41,358 bases of DNA, from assembly GCA_947461205.1 (NCBI GenBank), contig CANHJG010000036.1, forward strand, positions 1 through 41,358. The letters run 5' to 3'. The stretch comes from Opitutia bacterium (lineage in GTDB: Bacteria; Verrucomicrobiota; Verrucomicrobiia; Opitutales; Opitutaceae). This document shows, piece by piece, positions 34,379 through 41,358 of the stretch. A program made the position numbers and the translations under genes. Each line of letters begins with the position of its first letter. The first letter of the stretch is position 1. The notes beneath the pieces were generated by a model. The model did no database searches, was not told the DNA's origin, and was given only the letters and a program-made list of their open reading frames with translations.

Positions 34379-36136
34379 ATGACCGCGCCCGATCAGGAAA
34401 TCCTTCCCGCGTCGCTCGCCGAACGCCTCACCGACGAACAGCGGCAGGCCGTCGCCGAAGCCCCGCGCGAAAAACGCCTCGAACTCCTCGCCGCCGCGCT
34501 CGCGCGCCCCGAGCCCGAGGTCCTCGAAAAACTCGCCGCCGCCGCCGGTCTCACCCTCGCGAGCAATCTCGAAACGGACCCCGACGCCCGCGGTCTCCTC
34601 CCCGCCCGCCTCGTCCACGAATACCAGATCATCCCGATCACGTATCGGAATCCGGCCGACGGCGGAGAAAACACCGGCTCCGGCCACTCCGATCCGTCCG
34701 CTGATCCCGGGGCCCTGTCCTCCACGCCCCTCCATCTCGCCGCCGCCTGGCTGCCCGACGACCTGATGGCCGACTGGCTGCGCACCTTCACGCCCCGCCC
34801 GCTCGTGTGGCATCTCGCCGTCCCGGAGCGCGTGCACCAGCTCATCATCGAAAACTTCGGCGTCGGCGCCGGCTCCCTCGACGACGGCGACGAGAGCTAC
34901 GTCGCCCCCGAAGCGCAGAAGCAGGAGGAGGAAGCCGTCGACGAAGAAGCCGCCGTCGTGCGCTTCGTCACCGACGTCATCTCGCAGGCCATCGCCGATC
35001 AGGCGACGGACATTCACTTCGAGCCCCAGGAAGGCGCCCTCCGCATCCGCTACCGCGTCGACGGCCTCCTCGTCCCCGTCCCGCTCCCGGAGAATCTCCT
35101 CCGGTTCCAAGACGCCATCATCTCGCGCCTCAAGATCATGGCGCGCATGAATATTTCCGAAAAACGCCTCCCGCAGGACGGCCGCATCAACTTCAAGGCC
35201 GCCGGGGTCGTCCTCGACATCCGCGTCTCCACCGTCCCCACCATCTACGCCGAGTCCATTTCCCTCCGCCTGCTCAACCAGAAGAAGGAAGCCTACACCA
35301 TGGACCGCCTCGGCATGAGCCCCGAGGAACAGGCCCAGATCGTCAACATCCTCGACTACCCGCACGGCATCATCCTCGTCACCGGCCCGACCGGTTCGGG
35401 CAAGAGCACGTCGCTCAACGCCTTTCTGCGGAAGATCAATTCCACCGATCTGCGCATCATCACCATCGAGGACCCGATCGAATACGAGGTGCCCGGGGTG
35501 AACCAGATGCAGGTCCGGCCCGAGATCGGCCTGACCTTCGCCGACGCGCTCCGCCACGTGCTCCGCCAGGATCCCGACGTGATTATGGTCGGCGAAATCC
35601 GCGACAAGGATACGGCCGAGATCGCCATCCGCGCCTCGCTCACCGGTCACTTGGTGTTCTCCACGCTGCACACCAACGACGCCCCCGGCGCCATCACGCG
35701 TCTCGTCGACATGGGCATCGAGCCCTTCCTCGTGGCGTCCGCCATCGAGCTGGTGATCGCCCAACGCTTGGTGCGCCGCCTCTGCATCGAGTGCTCGCGC
35801 CCTCAGCCGGTCAACCGAATCAAACTCCGCGAAAACCTCGCCATCCTCGGGGCCGATCCCGCCGAGGCCGAGCTCATCGAACAGCTGAAGAGCCCGGTCG
35901 GCTGCGACCGCTGCCGCGGCACCGGTTACCGCGGCCGCGTCGGTATCTTCGAGATTTTCCGCCTCAACGATGAGATGCACGAGCTGGTGCTCAAGCGCGA
36001 GAGCACGCGCAGCCTCGCCGACTGCGCCCGCAAAAACGGCATGCGCACCCTCGGCCAGAGCGGCTGGGAGAAAATCAAACTCGGCTACACCACCTTCGAT
36101 GAAGTCCTGCGCGTCGTCACGATGACGGACGCCTGA
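34379..36136 (+). CDS. gspE: Type II secretion system ATPase
   Basis: A 585-residue cytoplasmic ATPase with the N-terminal GspE domain (about 1-170) and an acidic linker (QKQEEEAVDEEAA). Its Walker A is GPTGSGKS (336-343, K342), the Asp box is TIEDPIEYE, Walker B is DPDVIMVGEIRD and the His box is STLHTNDAPGA. A four-cysteine zinc site (C469, C472, C509, C512) is complete. It powers pseudopilus assembly from the inner membrane together with GspF. It starts 19 bp after gspD. The following gspF is separated from it by a toxin-antitoxin pair. Confidence 0.96.
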   Translation: MTAPDQEILPASLAERLTDEQRQAVAEAPREKRLELLAAALARPEPEVLEKLAAAAGLTLASNLETDPDARGLLPARLVHEYQIIPITYRNPADGGENTGSGHSDPSADPGALSSTPLHLAAAWLPDDLMADWLRTFTPRPLVWHLAVPERVHQLIIENFGVGAGSLDDGDESYVAPEAQKQEEEAVDEEAAVVRFVTDVISQAIADQATDIHFEPQEGALRIRYRVDGLLVPVPLPENLLRFQDAIISRLKIMARMNISEKRLPQDGRINFKAAGVVLDIRVSTVPTIYAESISLRLLNQKKEAYTMDRLGMSPEEQAQIVNILDYPHGIILVTGPTGSGKSTSLNAFLRKINSTDLRIITIEDPIEYEVPGVNQMQVRPEIGLTFADALRHVLRQDPDVIMVGEIRDKDTAEIAIRASLTGHLVFSTLHTNDAPGAITRLVDMGIEPFLVASAIELVIAQRLVRRLCIECSRPQPVNRIKLRENLAILGADPAEAELIEQLKSPVGCDRCRGTGYRGRVGIFEIFRLNDEMHELVLKRESTRSLADCARKNGMRTLGQSGWEKIKLGYTTFDEVLRVVTMTDA

Positions 36137-36183
36137 GCGCGGAAACGATTTGCCCACCGCGAAGTTTCAACCCACCTTTACCC

Positions 36184-36369
36184 ATGAGCGACAAACAGAA
36201 AGTCATCGAAGCGGTGAGCAGACTTCCGGAGTCTGCCACGCTCGAAGACATTCGCGCCAATCTCCAGCTCATGGCCAACCTTCGTGAAGGTCTTGCCGAT
36301 GCTGACGCCGGGCGCGTCATCCCGCATGAGCAAGTCAAACGAGAGTTCCGGTCGTGGATTACAAGCTAG
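36184..36369 (+). CDS. Antitoxin of a RelE/ParE-type pair
   Basis: A 61-residue, largely helical protein (SDKQKVIEAVSRLPESATLE at the start). It ends in the typical ADADAGRVIPHEQVKREF segment of small antitoxins that sit in front of RelE/ParE toxins. It overlaps the toxin start by 16 bp. It lies between gspE and gspF, so it interrupts the secretion operon. Confidence 0.8.
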   Translation: MSDKQKVIEAVSRLPESATLEDIRANLQLMANLREGLADADAGRVIPHEQVKREFRSWITS

Positions 36370-36653
36370 ACTGGACGCTGCGATCTCGCGCCGATCTGCG
36401 CGAGATCACCACGCACATCGCGCAGGACAATCCTCCTGCGGCCTTCGCGTGGGGCGACGATCTCTTCCGCCATATTGAAGTGTTGGCGAGCTTTCCTTTG
36501 ATCGGTCCAGCTGTACCGCAAGCCGCCATTCCCAACACGCGACGAATTGTTTTCGGAGACTACCTGATTTTTTACCGCGTGCGATTCGACCCCAAGGTTG
36601 TCGAAATCGTAACCATCTGGCATGCCGCACGAGGTATGCCCGACTTCCTCTAA
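36354..36653 (+). CDS. RelE/ParE-family toxin
   Basis: A 99-residue protein from GTG 36354, overlapping the antitoxin. It has the ParE/RelE fold pattern: LDWTLRSRADLREITTHIA, a NTRRIVFGDYLIFYRV beta segment and VEIVTIWHAAR near the end, which is the toxin's C-terminal strand. Members block gyrase (ParE) or cleave mRNA in the ribosome (RelE); which of the two cannot be told. It ends 3 bp before gspF. Confidence 0.88.
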   Translation: MDYKLDWTLRSRADLREITTHIAQDNPPAAFAWGDDLFRHIEVLASFPLIGPAVPQAAIPNTRRIVFGDYLIFYRVRFDPKVVEIVTIWHAARGMPDFL

Positions 36654-36656
36654 TCC

Positions 36657-37925
36657 ATGCCCCGCTTCGCCTACACCGCCCGTGACCGCACCGGCCAGAC
36701 CGTCGCCGCCGACCTCGAGGCCCCGAGCCGCAAGGACGCGCTCCGCCTCCTCTCCGCGCGCGGCTTCCTCGTCTCGGCCGTCACCGAACTCGCCAGCGGG
36801 CCCGCCGGGAAAAAAGGCGTCGCGAAAACGGCCAAGCTCTCACCGGCCGAAGCCCGCATCGCCCGCCGCGCCTCCGCCGTCGTCCCCGGGAAGAAGGAGT
36901 GCCTGGCGTTTCTTGAGGCCCTCTACGACCTGATGACGAGCGGCCTTTCCGCCGGCGAAGCGGTGCGCCTGCTCAGCGTGCGCATCAAGGAACCGCGACT
37001 CCGTTCGCTCTGTGCCGGCCTCTGGGAACGCATCAGCGAGGGCGCGCCGCTCTCGCGGGCGATGGCGGAATTTCCGCAGGTGTTCGATCCGTCGATCACC
37101 AACCTCATCCAGGCCGGCGAGGCCACCGGCTCGCTCAACGAGACCGTCCAGCGCCTTATCGCCCACCTCACCGAAGAGCGCGAACTGCGCCGCGAACTCC
37201 TCACCGCCCTCGCCTACCCCCTCTTCATGGTGGTCGTCGCCGGCGGCGTGATCCTGTTCTTCCTCTTCTTCCTGCTGCCTCGCCTCCAATCCCTGCTCAC
37301 CTCGCTCGGCGGCAAGATGCCCACGTCGACCAAACTCCTGATCGGCCTGTCGGAGTTCGCCATCCACTACGGCGTCTTCGTCCTCATCGCTGCGGTGCTC
37401 GGCGGCATTTCCTTCTGGCGCTGGCGCGTCAGCGCCGCGGGCCGCGCGACCACCGACGCGTGGCTGCTCAAGCTCCCGCTCATCGGTCCGTTCGTCGTGT
37501 CCCAGACGGTCCTCGCCTTCAGCCAGACGCTCTCCGTGCTGCTGGAAAACGGCATCACCGCCGCCGAGGCGCTGCGGATGACCGAAAAACAGATCGCCAA
37601 CCTCGTCCACCGCGCCGCGTTCAACGTCGCCACGGCCCGCGTCCTCGAGGGCGAGGCGCTCTCCGTCGCGCTCACCCGCACCGGCTGTTTCCCCGATCTC
37701 GTGATCGACCGCCTCTCCGTCGGCGAAAACACCGGCAATGTCGTCCCCAGCCTCAAGCAGGTGGCGGGCGCGTATCAGAAACTCATTTCGAACCAGCTGA
37801 GCCTGTTCACCAAGGTGATCTCCAGCGGCGTGCTGATGATGGTGTTCGTTTTCGTCGGCTTTATCGCCTTCGCGATGGTGAGCGCGATCTTCAACGTCAG
37901 CGCGAGTTTCAAGATGGGAGGCTGA
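36657..37925 (+). CDS. gspF: Type II secretion system inner-membrane platform protein
   Basis: A 422-residue protein. The N-terminal domain starts with the family MPRFAYTARDRTGQTV. Two GspF cytoplasmic domains follow (about 80-180 and 285-380, each with an FxxxLxxLLxxG-type core and the conserved GExTG motif: AGEATGSLNE and VGENTGNVV). Three transmembrane stretches lie near 185-210, 240-255 and 385-415. It anchors the pseudopilus assembly machine and contacts GspE. It ends 4 bp before the uronate-dehydrogenase-like gene. Confidence 0.95.
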   Translation: MPRFAYTARDRTGQTVAADLEAPSRKDALRLLSARGFLVSAVTELASGPAGKKGVAKTAKLSPAEARIARRASAVVPGKKECLAFLEALYDLMTSGLSAGEAVRLLSVRIKEPRLRSLCAGLWERISEGAPLSRAMAEFPQVFDPSITNLIQAGEATGSLNETVQRLIAHLTEERELRRELLTALAYPLFMVVVAGGVILFFLFFLLPRLQSLLTSLGGKMPTSTKLLIGLSEFAIHYGVFVLIAAVLGGISFWRWRVSAAGRATTDAWLLKLPLIGPFVVSQTVLAFSQTLSVLLENGITAAEALRMTEKQIANLVHRAAFNVATARVLEGEALSVALTRTGCFPDLVIDRLSVGENTGNVVPSLKQVAGAYQKLISNQLSLFTKVISSGVLMMVFVFVGFIAFAMVSAIFNVSASFKMGG

Positions 37926-37929
37926 GCCG

Positions 37930-38739
37930 ATGGCCGTGCACGAACATCCCGCGCACCCGCTCGTCCTCGTCACCGGCGCCGCCGGCAATGTCGGCCAGAC
38001 GGTGTTCGCCGGCCTGCGGCCGCACTACGCACTCCGGGCCTTCGACCTACGGCCGACGCCGGGCGCGGACGACATGCACGTCGGCGACCTCGCGGACCGC
38101 GCGGCGGTCGACCGCGCCGTGGCGGGCGTCGACACCGTCATCCACTTCGGCGGCTGTCCGCGCATGGAGGCCGACTTCATGCGCGACCTTGTGAAGCCCA
38201 ACATCGAGGGCCTGTGGCACCTCCTCGACGCCGCGCGGCTCGCCGGCGTGAAGCGGTTCATTTTCGCCAGTTCGACGAATGTCGCCTTTGGGGCCACTGG
38301 GCTGCCGCAGCTCACGACCGACACCGTGCACGTCTTCAACCCCTATGGTGCGACGAAAGCGTTCGGGGAAAACCTCGGCCGCTGGTTTCACGACACCTAC
38401 GGGATGGACTTTCTCGCGGTGCGCATCGGCTATTTCCGCGGGCCGTATGCCGATCCGGCGCTGCGCGAAGCGTGGCTGCACCGCATCTGGCTCGGCCCGA
38501 AGGATTGCGCGAAATTTTTCCGCCTGGCAGTCGCCGCGCCGAGCTTCGGCTACGGCATTGCCTACGCGTGCTCGCGCTGTCCGGAAAACTATCTCGACCT
38601 CACGAGCGCGCGCGCACTCATCGGCTACGAGCCGGAAGAGACGGTGCCGGACGCAGGGCGCCGCGTAAACCTCGACGATGGCGGTGCCGCCGGCGAGATG
38701 CGGAGGACGGGGGACGGGGAACGGAGGACGGCGGGTTAG
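37930..38739 (+). CDS. NAD-dependent epimerase/dehydratase, uronate-dehydrogenase-like
   Basis: A 269-residue SDR protein from ATG 37930. The Rossmann motif TGAAGNVGQ is at the N-terminus, and the catalytic YxxxK is in PYGATKAFGE, preceded by FASSTN. The core (DLRP, DLADRAAV, YFRGPYADP) matches bacterial uronate dehydrogenases, which oxidise glucuronate or galacturonate to the aldarolactone. The last about 24 residues (from VNLDDGG) do not look like the family. They are encoded by a 32-bp sequence that also occurs at 39375, reading antisense to a cyclophilin gene, followed by a G/A-rich repeat. The native C-terminus has probably been replaced. It follows gspF closely. Confidence 0.8.
   Translation: MAVHEHPAHPLVLVTGAAGNVGQTVFAGLRPHYALRAFDLRPTPGADDMHVGDLADRAAVDRAVAGVDTVIHFGGCPRMEADFMRDLVKPNIEGLWHLLDAARLAGVKRFIFASSTNVAFGATGLPQLTTDTVHVFNPYGATKAFGENLGRWFHDTYGMDFLAVRIGYFRGPYADPALREAWLHRIWLGPKDCAKFFRLAVAAPSFGYGIAYACSRCPENYLDLTSARALIGYEPEETVPDAGRRVNLDDGGAAGEMRRTGDGERRTAG
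38664..38695 (+). repeat. 32-bp direct repeat, copy 1 (3' end of the uronate-dehydrogenase-like gene)
   Basis: Identical to 39375-39406. On the minus strand it encodes AGGTAIVEVY, the conserved end of Opitutaceae surface-protein repeats, so it is probably the leftover of another such gene. Confidence 0.85.
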
Positions 38740-38750
38740 CCGCGAAGAGG

Positions 38751-38822
38751 CGCAAAAGGCGCAAAAAACGGACGGTGTCACAGAGATCACGGAGCTCGGA
38801 CACAGAGGAAGCCGGAGACGGA
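38751..38822 (+). repeat. Repeat R1, copy 1
   Basis: About 72 bp beginning CGCAAAAGGCGCAAAAAACG and ending GGAGACGGA. It matches 39153-39222 with a few mismatches and a small indel. Confidence 0.85.
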
Positions 38823-38850
38823 AGGAATGAGTCACCGAGCGGATTTCTCC

Positions 38851-38917
38851 CTCGGATCGACCTCGGTCTTCCTCCTGTGCCCCAGATCGGCTAGGTATTT
38901 TTCACAGGAGTCGAACC
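38851..38917 (+). repeat. Repeat R2, copy 1
   Basis: 67 bp beginning CTCGGATCGACCTCG and containing CCTCCTGTGC and CAGATCGG. It is repeated 96 bp later. Confidence 0.85.
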
Positions 38918-38946
38918 GAGTGAAGACCGAGACAAGCCCGTTTCAT

Positions 38947-39013
38947 CTCGGATCGACCTCGTTAGTCCTCCTGTGCTCCAGATCGGAGAAGGCTTTTTCA
39001 CCGGAGACGAACC
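38947..39013 (+). repeat. Repeat R2, copy 2
   Basis: Second copy of the CTCGGATCGACCTCG unit, with scattered mismatches. Confidence 0.85.
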
Positions 39014-39152
39014 GTCCCGAGCCGGAGCGGGGTTTACGGAACACACGGAATACACGTACGGATTTTTACAGGAGGGCACAGAGAGAACGGAGGCTGATTT
39101 TTTATCAGCGTGATCCGCGGTGAAGGGGTTCGGAAAGTTGGACGCAAAGACG

Positions 39153-39222
39153 CGCAAAAGGCGCAAAAAACGGACGGTGTCACAAGGTCACGGAGCGCGG
39201 ACACAGAGGAATCCGGAGACGG
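39153..39222 (+). repeat. Repeat R1, copy 2
   Basis: Second copy of the CGCAAAAGGCGCAAAAAACG unit. Confidence 0.85.
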
Positions 39223-39363
39223 ATCGGTAAGGTGGGCGGGCCGCTCCGCGGGTGGCGGTTCGCAAGGGTGGCGTCACGCGTTGCGCCGCGCGCGGAGCGC
39301 ACGACCCACCCCGGGGAACCGGACGCGCTGTGATCGGAAAAGGCGGACGGATGTCCGCCCTCC

Positions 39364-41358
39364 TCACGGCACCTCGTAAACCTCGACGATGGCGGTGCCG
39401 CCGGCGCCGCCCACGCCGCTCAGGCGCGCACTGTAGGCGCCGGCCGGCAACGTCACGAGGAGCACGGCGTCCTTCGTGTCGGCGCCAGACAGCGCGAACG
39501 CGCCAACGGCATTGGCCACGGTGACGATCTGCGCGTCGCCGCCCCAATTGTCGTTTTCGCCAATCTTTTTCCCGCCGTTGTCGTTGTCGAACAGTTCGAG
39601 TGTCGGATCGGCCATGGTGCCGGTGACGCCGAGGGCGCCAAGCGAGGGACCGACGGCGCGCACGAGCACCGTACGGGCGGAGAGGCCGCGGAGGACGAAG
39701 CCGACGCGGAGTTCGGCGCCGGCATCGAGCAGGGCGCGGGTGGACAGGTTCACCAGACGCGGCGTCGCCGCGGTGCGCGCGCTGCCGGCGGCGTCGTAGA
39801 TTTCAGCGATCACGGTGCCGCTCGCCGTGCCTTTGCCCGCGACCTGGACAGTGTAGCCGCCGACGCCGAGGCCGGGCGTGAGCGAGGCGAAGGCGCTGTC
39901 GAGGCTGCCGGGGGTGAGATCAAACGCGCCGACCGAGCGGAACACGGCGGCGAGCGCGGCGGCGCCGCCGCTGCCCCAGTTGTCGTTCTCTGCGATGGCG
40001 GCGCCCGTGCCGGCGGCGAAGACGGTCATCGTCGGATCGCCGAGCGCGTCGGTGATGCCGAAGAAATCTTTGAGGCTGGGGCCGACGCCACGCATGACGA
40101 GGGGCAGGTTGCCGGTGAAACTGAGCGGACCGACGGAGGCGCCGACGGTGAGGATTTTCGCGCCGGTGCCGGCGGTGGTGAGGATCGAGAGATTGACGAG
40201 GCGGCCGACTTCGGTCGCGGTCGCGCCGTTGAGGGTGAGCGGGACCGCATCGCTGGTGGCGGAGCCGGAGCCGTTCCGCGCGACGACCGTATAGGTGCCG
40301 GCGTTGGCGGCCGTGGCGGCGGGGAGGACGAAGGTGGCGGAGGTGGCGCCGGGAATCACGGTGCCGTTGCGGCTCCATTGGAACGTGGGCCCGCCGAGCG
40401 CGGCGGCGTTGAAGACGACGGTGCTGCCGGAAGCGACGGTCTGGGCGACGGGCTGCGTGGTGAAGGTGGGCGCCGGCTGCGCGGCATTGTTGGTGACGCG
40501 CAACGTGCTCTCGGCGGCGTTGCCGTTCACGTCGGTGGCTCGGACGGTGAGCGTGACACTGCCACCGGTGCCCGGCGTGAGGGTGAGCGTGGAGCCGGCG
40601 ACGGCGGCGGTGACGATGGTGGGCTCGGGGTTGACGACACTGAAGGACAGCACGGCGGTATCGCCGGCGGCGGCCGGGTAAACGGGGATGACCTTGATGC
40701 TGTTGACGAGAATGAGCGTCTGGGCGTTCAGCGTGTTGGTCGTGAGGGGGAGCGCCGTGAACGCGCCGTCGTTCAGGGCGGTGCTGGCATCAAACACGGG
40801 GAGCGCGGCGATGTTATCGGGGACGGACATGCCGGTGCCGAGGACGCGGGCGAAGACGGTGAAGCCGCCGTTCTGGTTATCGAGGTTGGCGCGGTTGTCG
40901 GCGAGGTTGACGAACCACTGGTTGGTGGCGGTGTTGGGCCCGGAGCCCAGTTTAGCCATGGCGAGGGTGCCACGGGTGTTGGGAACTTTGAACTCGTTGA
41001 CCACCGGCGCGTCTTGCGGGATGGGGTTAATATTGCTGCCCCCGAACGCGTAGCCGCCGGCCTGAATCACAAAACCGGGGACGGATCGGTGGAAGAGGGT
41101 GGCGGTGTAGGCGCCCTTGTTCACGTAGCTGAGAAAATTCGTGACGGTCTTCGGCGCGTCGGTGGCGAGGAGCTCGATGTTGAATTTGCCGCGCACGGTG
41201 TCGATCTGCGCGATCTGGCCGGTGACGTTGGGCAGCGTAAAATGATTTTTCAGATCGAGCGTCGCGGCCGCGGCGCCAGCGGCGAACGTTTGGGCGGGGA
41301 GGGCCTGGGTGGTCACGGGCGTGGTCGATTGCGCGTGCAGGGCGGGCGCGGTGGCGAG
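39364..41358 (-). CDS. Secreted cyclophilin-type peptidyl-prolyl isomerase with Ig-like and Opitutaceae repeat domains, partial 5' end
   Basis: The frame runs into the right edge. A GTG at 41316 is not the true start, because in-frame upstream residues read LATAPALHAQ, the end of a signal peptide. The cyclophilin domain follows (LFHRSVPGFVIQAGG with the catalytic Arg, NTRGTLAMAK, ATNQWFVNLADN, GGFTVFARVLG). After a short beta segment there is an Ig-like domain (TQPVAQTVASGSTVVF). Two C-terminal repeats typical of Opitutaceae secreted proteins come last: LVNLS, VGPSL, DP and NDNWG motifs each occur twice. The protein ends GGTAIVEVYEVP. It is exported and should speed proline isomerisation in other secreted proteins. 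The repeats may mediate surface attachment. Confidence 0.9.
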   Translation of the reverse strand, partial: LATAPALHAQSTTPVTTQALPAQTFAAGAAAATLDLKNHFTLPNVTGQIAQIDTVRGKFNIELLATDAPKTVTNFLSYVNKGAYTATLFHRSVPGFVIQAGGYAFGGSNINPIPQDAPVVNEFKVPNTRGTLAMAKLGSGPNTATNQWFVNLADNRANLDNQNGGFTVFARVLGTGMSVPDNIAALPVFDASTALNDGAFTALPLTTNTLNAQTLILVNSIKVIPVYPAAAGDTAVLSFSVVNPEPTIVTAAVAGSTLTLTPGTGGSVTLTVRATDVNGNAAESTLRVTNNAAQPAPTFTTQPVAQTVASGSTVVFNAAALGGPTFQWSRNGTVIPGATSATFVLPAATAANAGTYTVVARNGSGSATSDAVPLTLNGATATEVGRLVNLSILTTAGTGAKILTVGASVGPLSFTGNLPLVMRGVGPSLKDFFGITDALGDPTMTVFAAGTGAAIAENDNWGSGGAAALAAVFRSVGAFDLTPGSLDSAFASLTPGLGVGGYTVQVAGKGTASGTVIAEIYDAAGSARTAATPRLVNLSTRALLDAGAELRVGFVLRGLSARTVLVRAVGPSLGALGVTGTMADPTLELFDNDNGGKKIGENDNWGGDAQIVTVANAVGAFALSGADTKDAVLLVTLPAGAYSARLSGVGGAGGTAIVEVYEVP
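39375..39406 (-). repeat. 32-bp direct repeat, copy 2 (3' end of the cyclophilin gene)
   Basis: Identical to 38664-38695. Here it codes in-frame for the last residues of the secreted cyclophilin on the minus strand. Confidence 0.85.

Larger units (their letters stand above)
38740..39363. other. Intergenic region built of interspersed direct repeats
   Basis: No gene is seen. Two repeat families are present: R1 at 38751-38822 and 39153-39222, and R2 at 38851-38917 and 38947-39013. Open frames here encode only Arg/Lys/Thr-rich repeats. Confidence 0.7.

Noticed and set aside
34352-36157. A 601-codon minus-strand open frame opposite gspE
   Set aside because: Antisense shadow of a gene with complete ATPase motifs; composition is Asp/Glu/Gly-rich without any fold signal.
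41314-41316. GTG at 41316 as the start of the secreted cyclophilin
   Set aside because: The frame continues upstream to the window edge and encodes the end of a signal peptide, so the real start is outside.

Overview
The window reads as a chromosome segment of a GC-rich Verrucomicrobiota bacterium, most likely Opitutaceae. This is an inference. It rests on protein style (secreted enzymes with long tails of Ig-like and PEP/Opitutales-type repeats, a bacterial GH3 protein, a compact gspD-E-F cluster), strong third-position GC, frequent GTG/TTG starts and REP-like intergenic DNA. No rRNA, tRNA or CRISPR array was seen.

Layout. (1) 1-6584, minus strand: a small exported protein, then 4 bp later a very large secreted papain-like (C1) peptidase that runs off the left edge. 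The small protein carries the same N-terminal motif as the pro-region of the peptidase. (2) 6855-8606, plus: a secreted subtilase (S8) gene broken by one in-frame amber codon, followed by about 840 bp of decayed DNA with a possible transposase remnant. (3) 9445-15126: a Tat-exported sugar isomerase-like protein with a double-thioredoxin protein, an RluA-type pseudouridine synthase, a GH3-family protein, a bidirectional terminator and a TlpA-like lipoprotein. (4) 15267-22386: a LysR regulator diverging from yggS - sirB1-like - aroE - PIN-type toxin-antitoxin - prepilin peptidase, then galK and an HU protein on the minus strand. (5) 22189-25714: ygfZ with a 65-codon gene overlapping it, diverging from a DAHP synthase gene whose leader holds two intrinsic-terminator-like hairpins, then malate dehydrogenase. 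(6) 25817-28970: two unrecognised minus-strand genes, a MutT-type Nudix hydrolase and a 1.1 kb stretch of gene debris and repeats. (7) 28971-32057: KDPG aldolase, a small membrane protein, and aroC with a P-loop protein 1 bp downstream. (8) 32287-38739: gspD-gspE-(RelE/ParE toxin-antitoxin)-gspF and a uronate-dehydrogenase-like gene. (9) 38740-39363: interspersed direct repeats. (10) 39364-41358, minus: a secreted cyclophilin with an Ig-like domain and two Opitutaceae-type repeats, whose 5' end lies beyond the right edge.

How the genes fit together. Secretion is a theme. GspD, GspE, GspF and the prepilin peptidase are core parts of a type II secretion system, and the large peptidase, the subtilase and the cyclophilin are the kind of exported cargo such a system could serve. 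Three shikimate-pathway genes (DAHP synthase, aroE, aroC) lie in separate transcription units. The best candidates for something undescribed are the stand-alone propeptide-like protein encoded just upstream of the C1 peptidase and the double-hairpin leader or small RNA in front of DAHP synthase.
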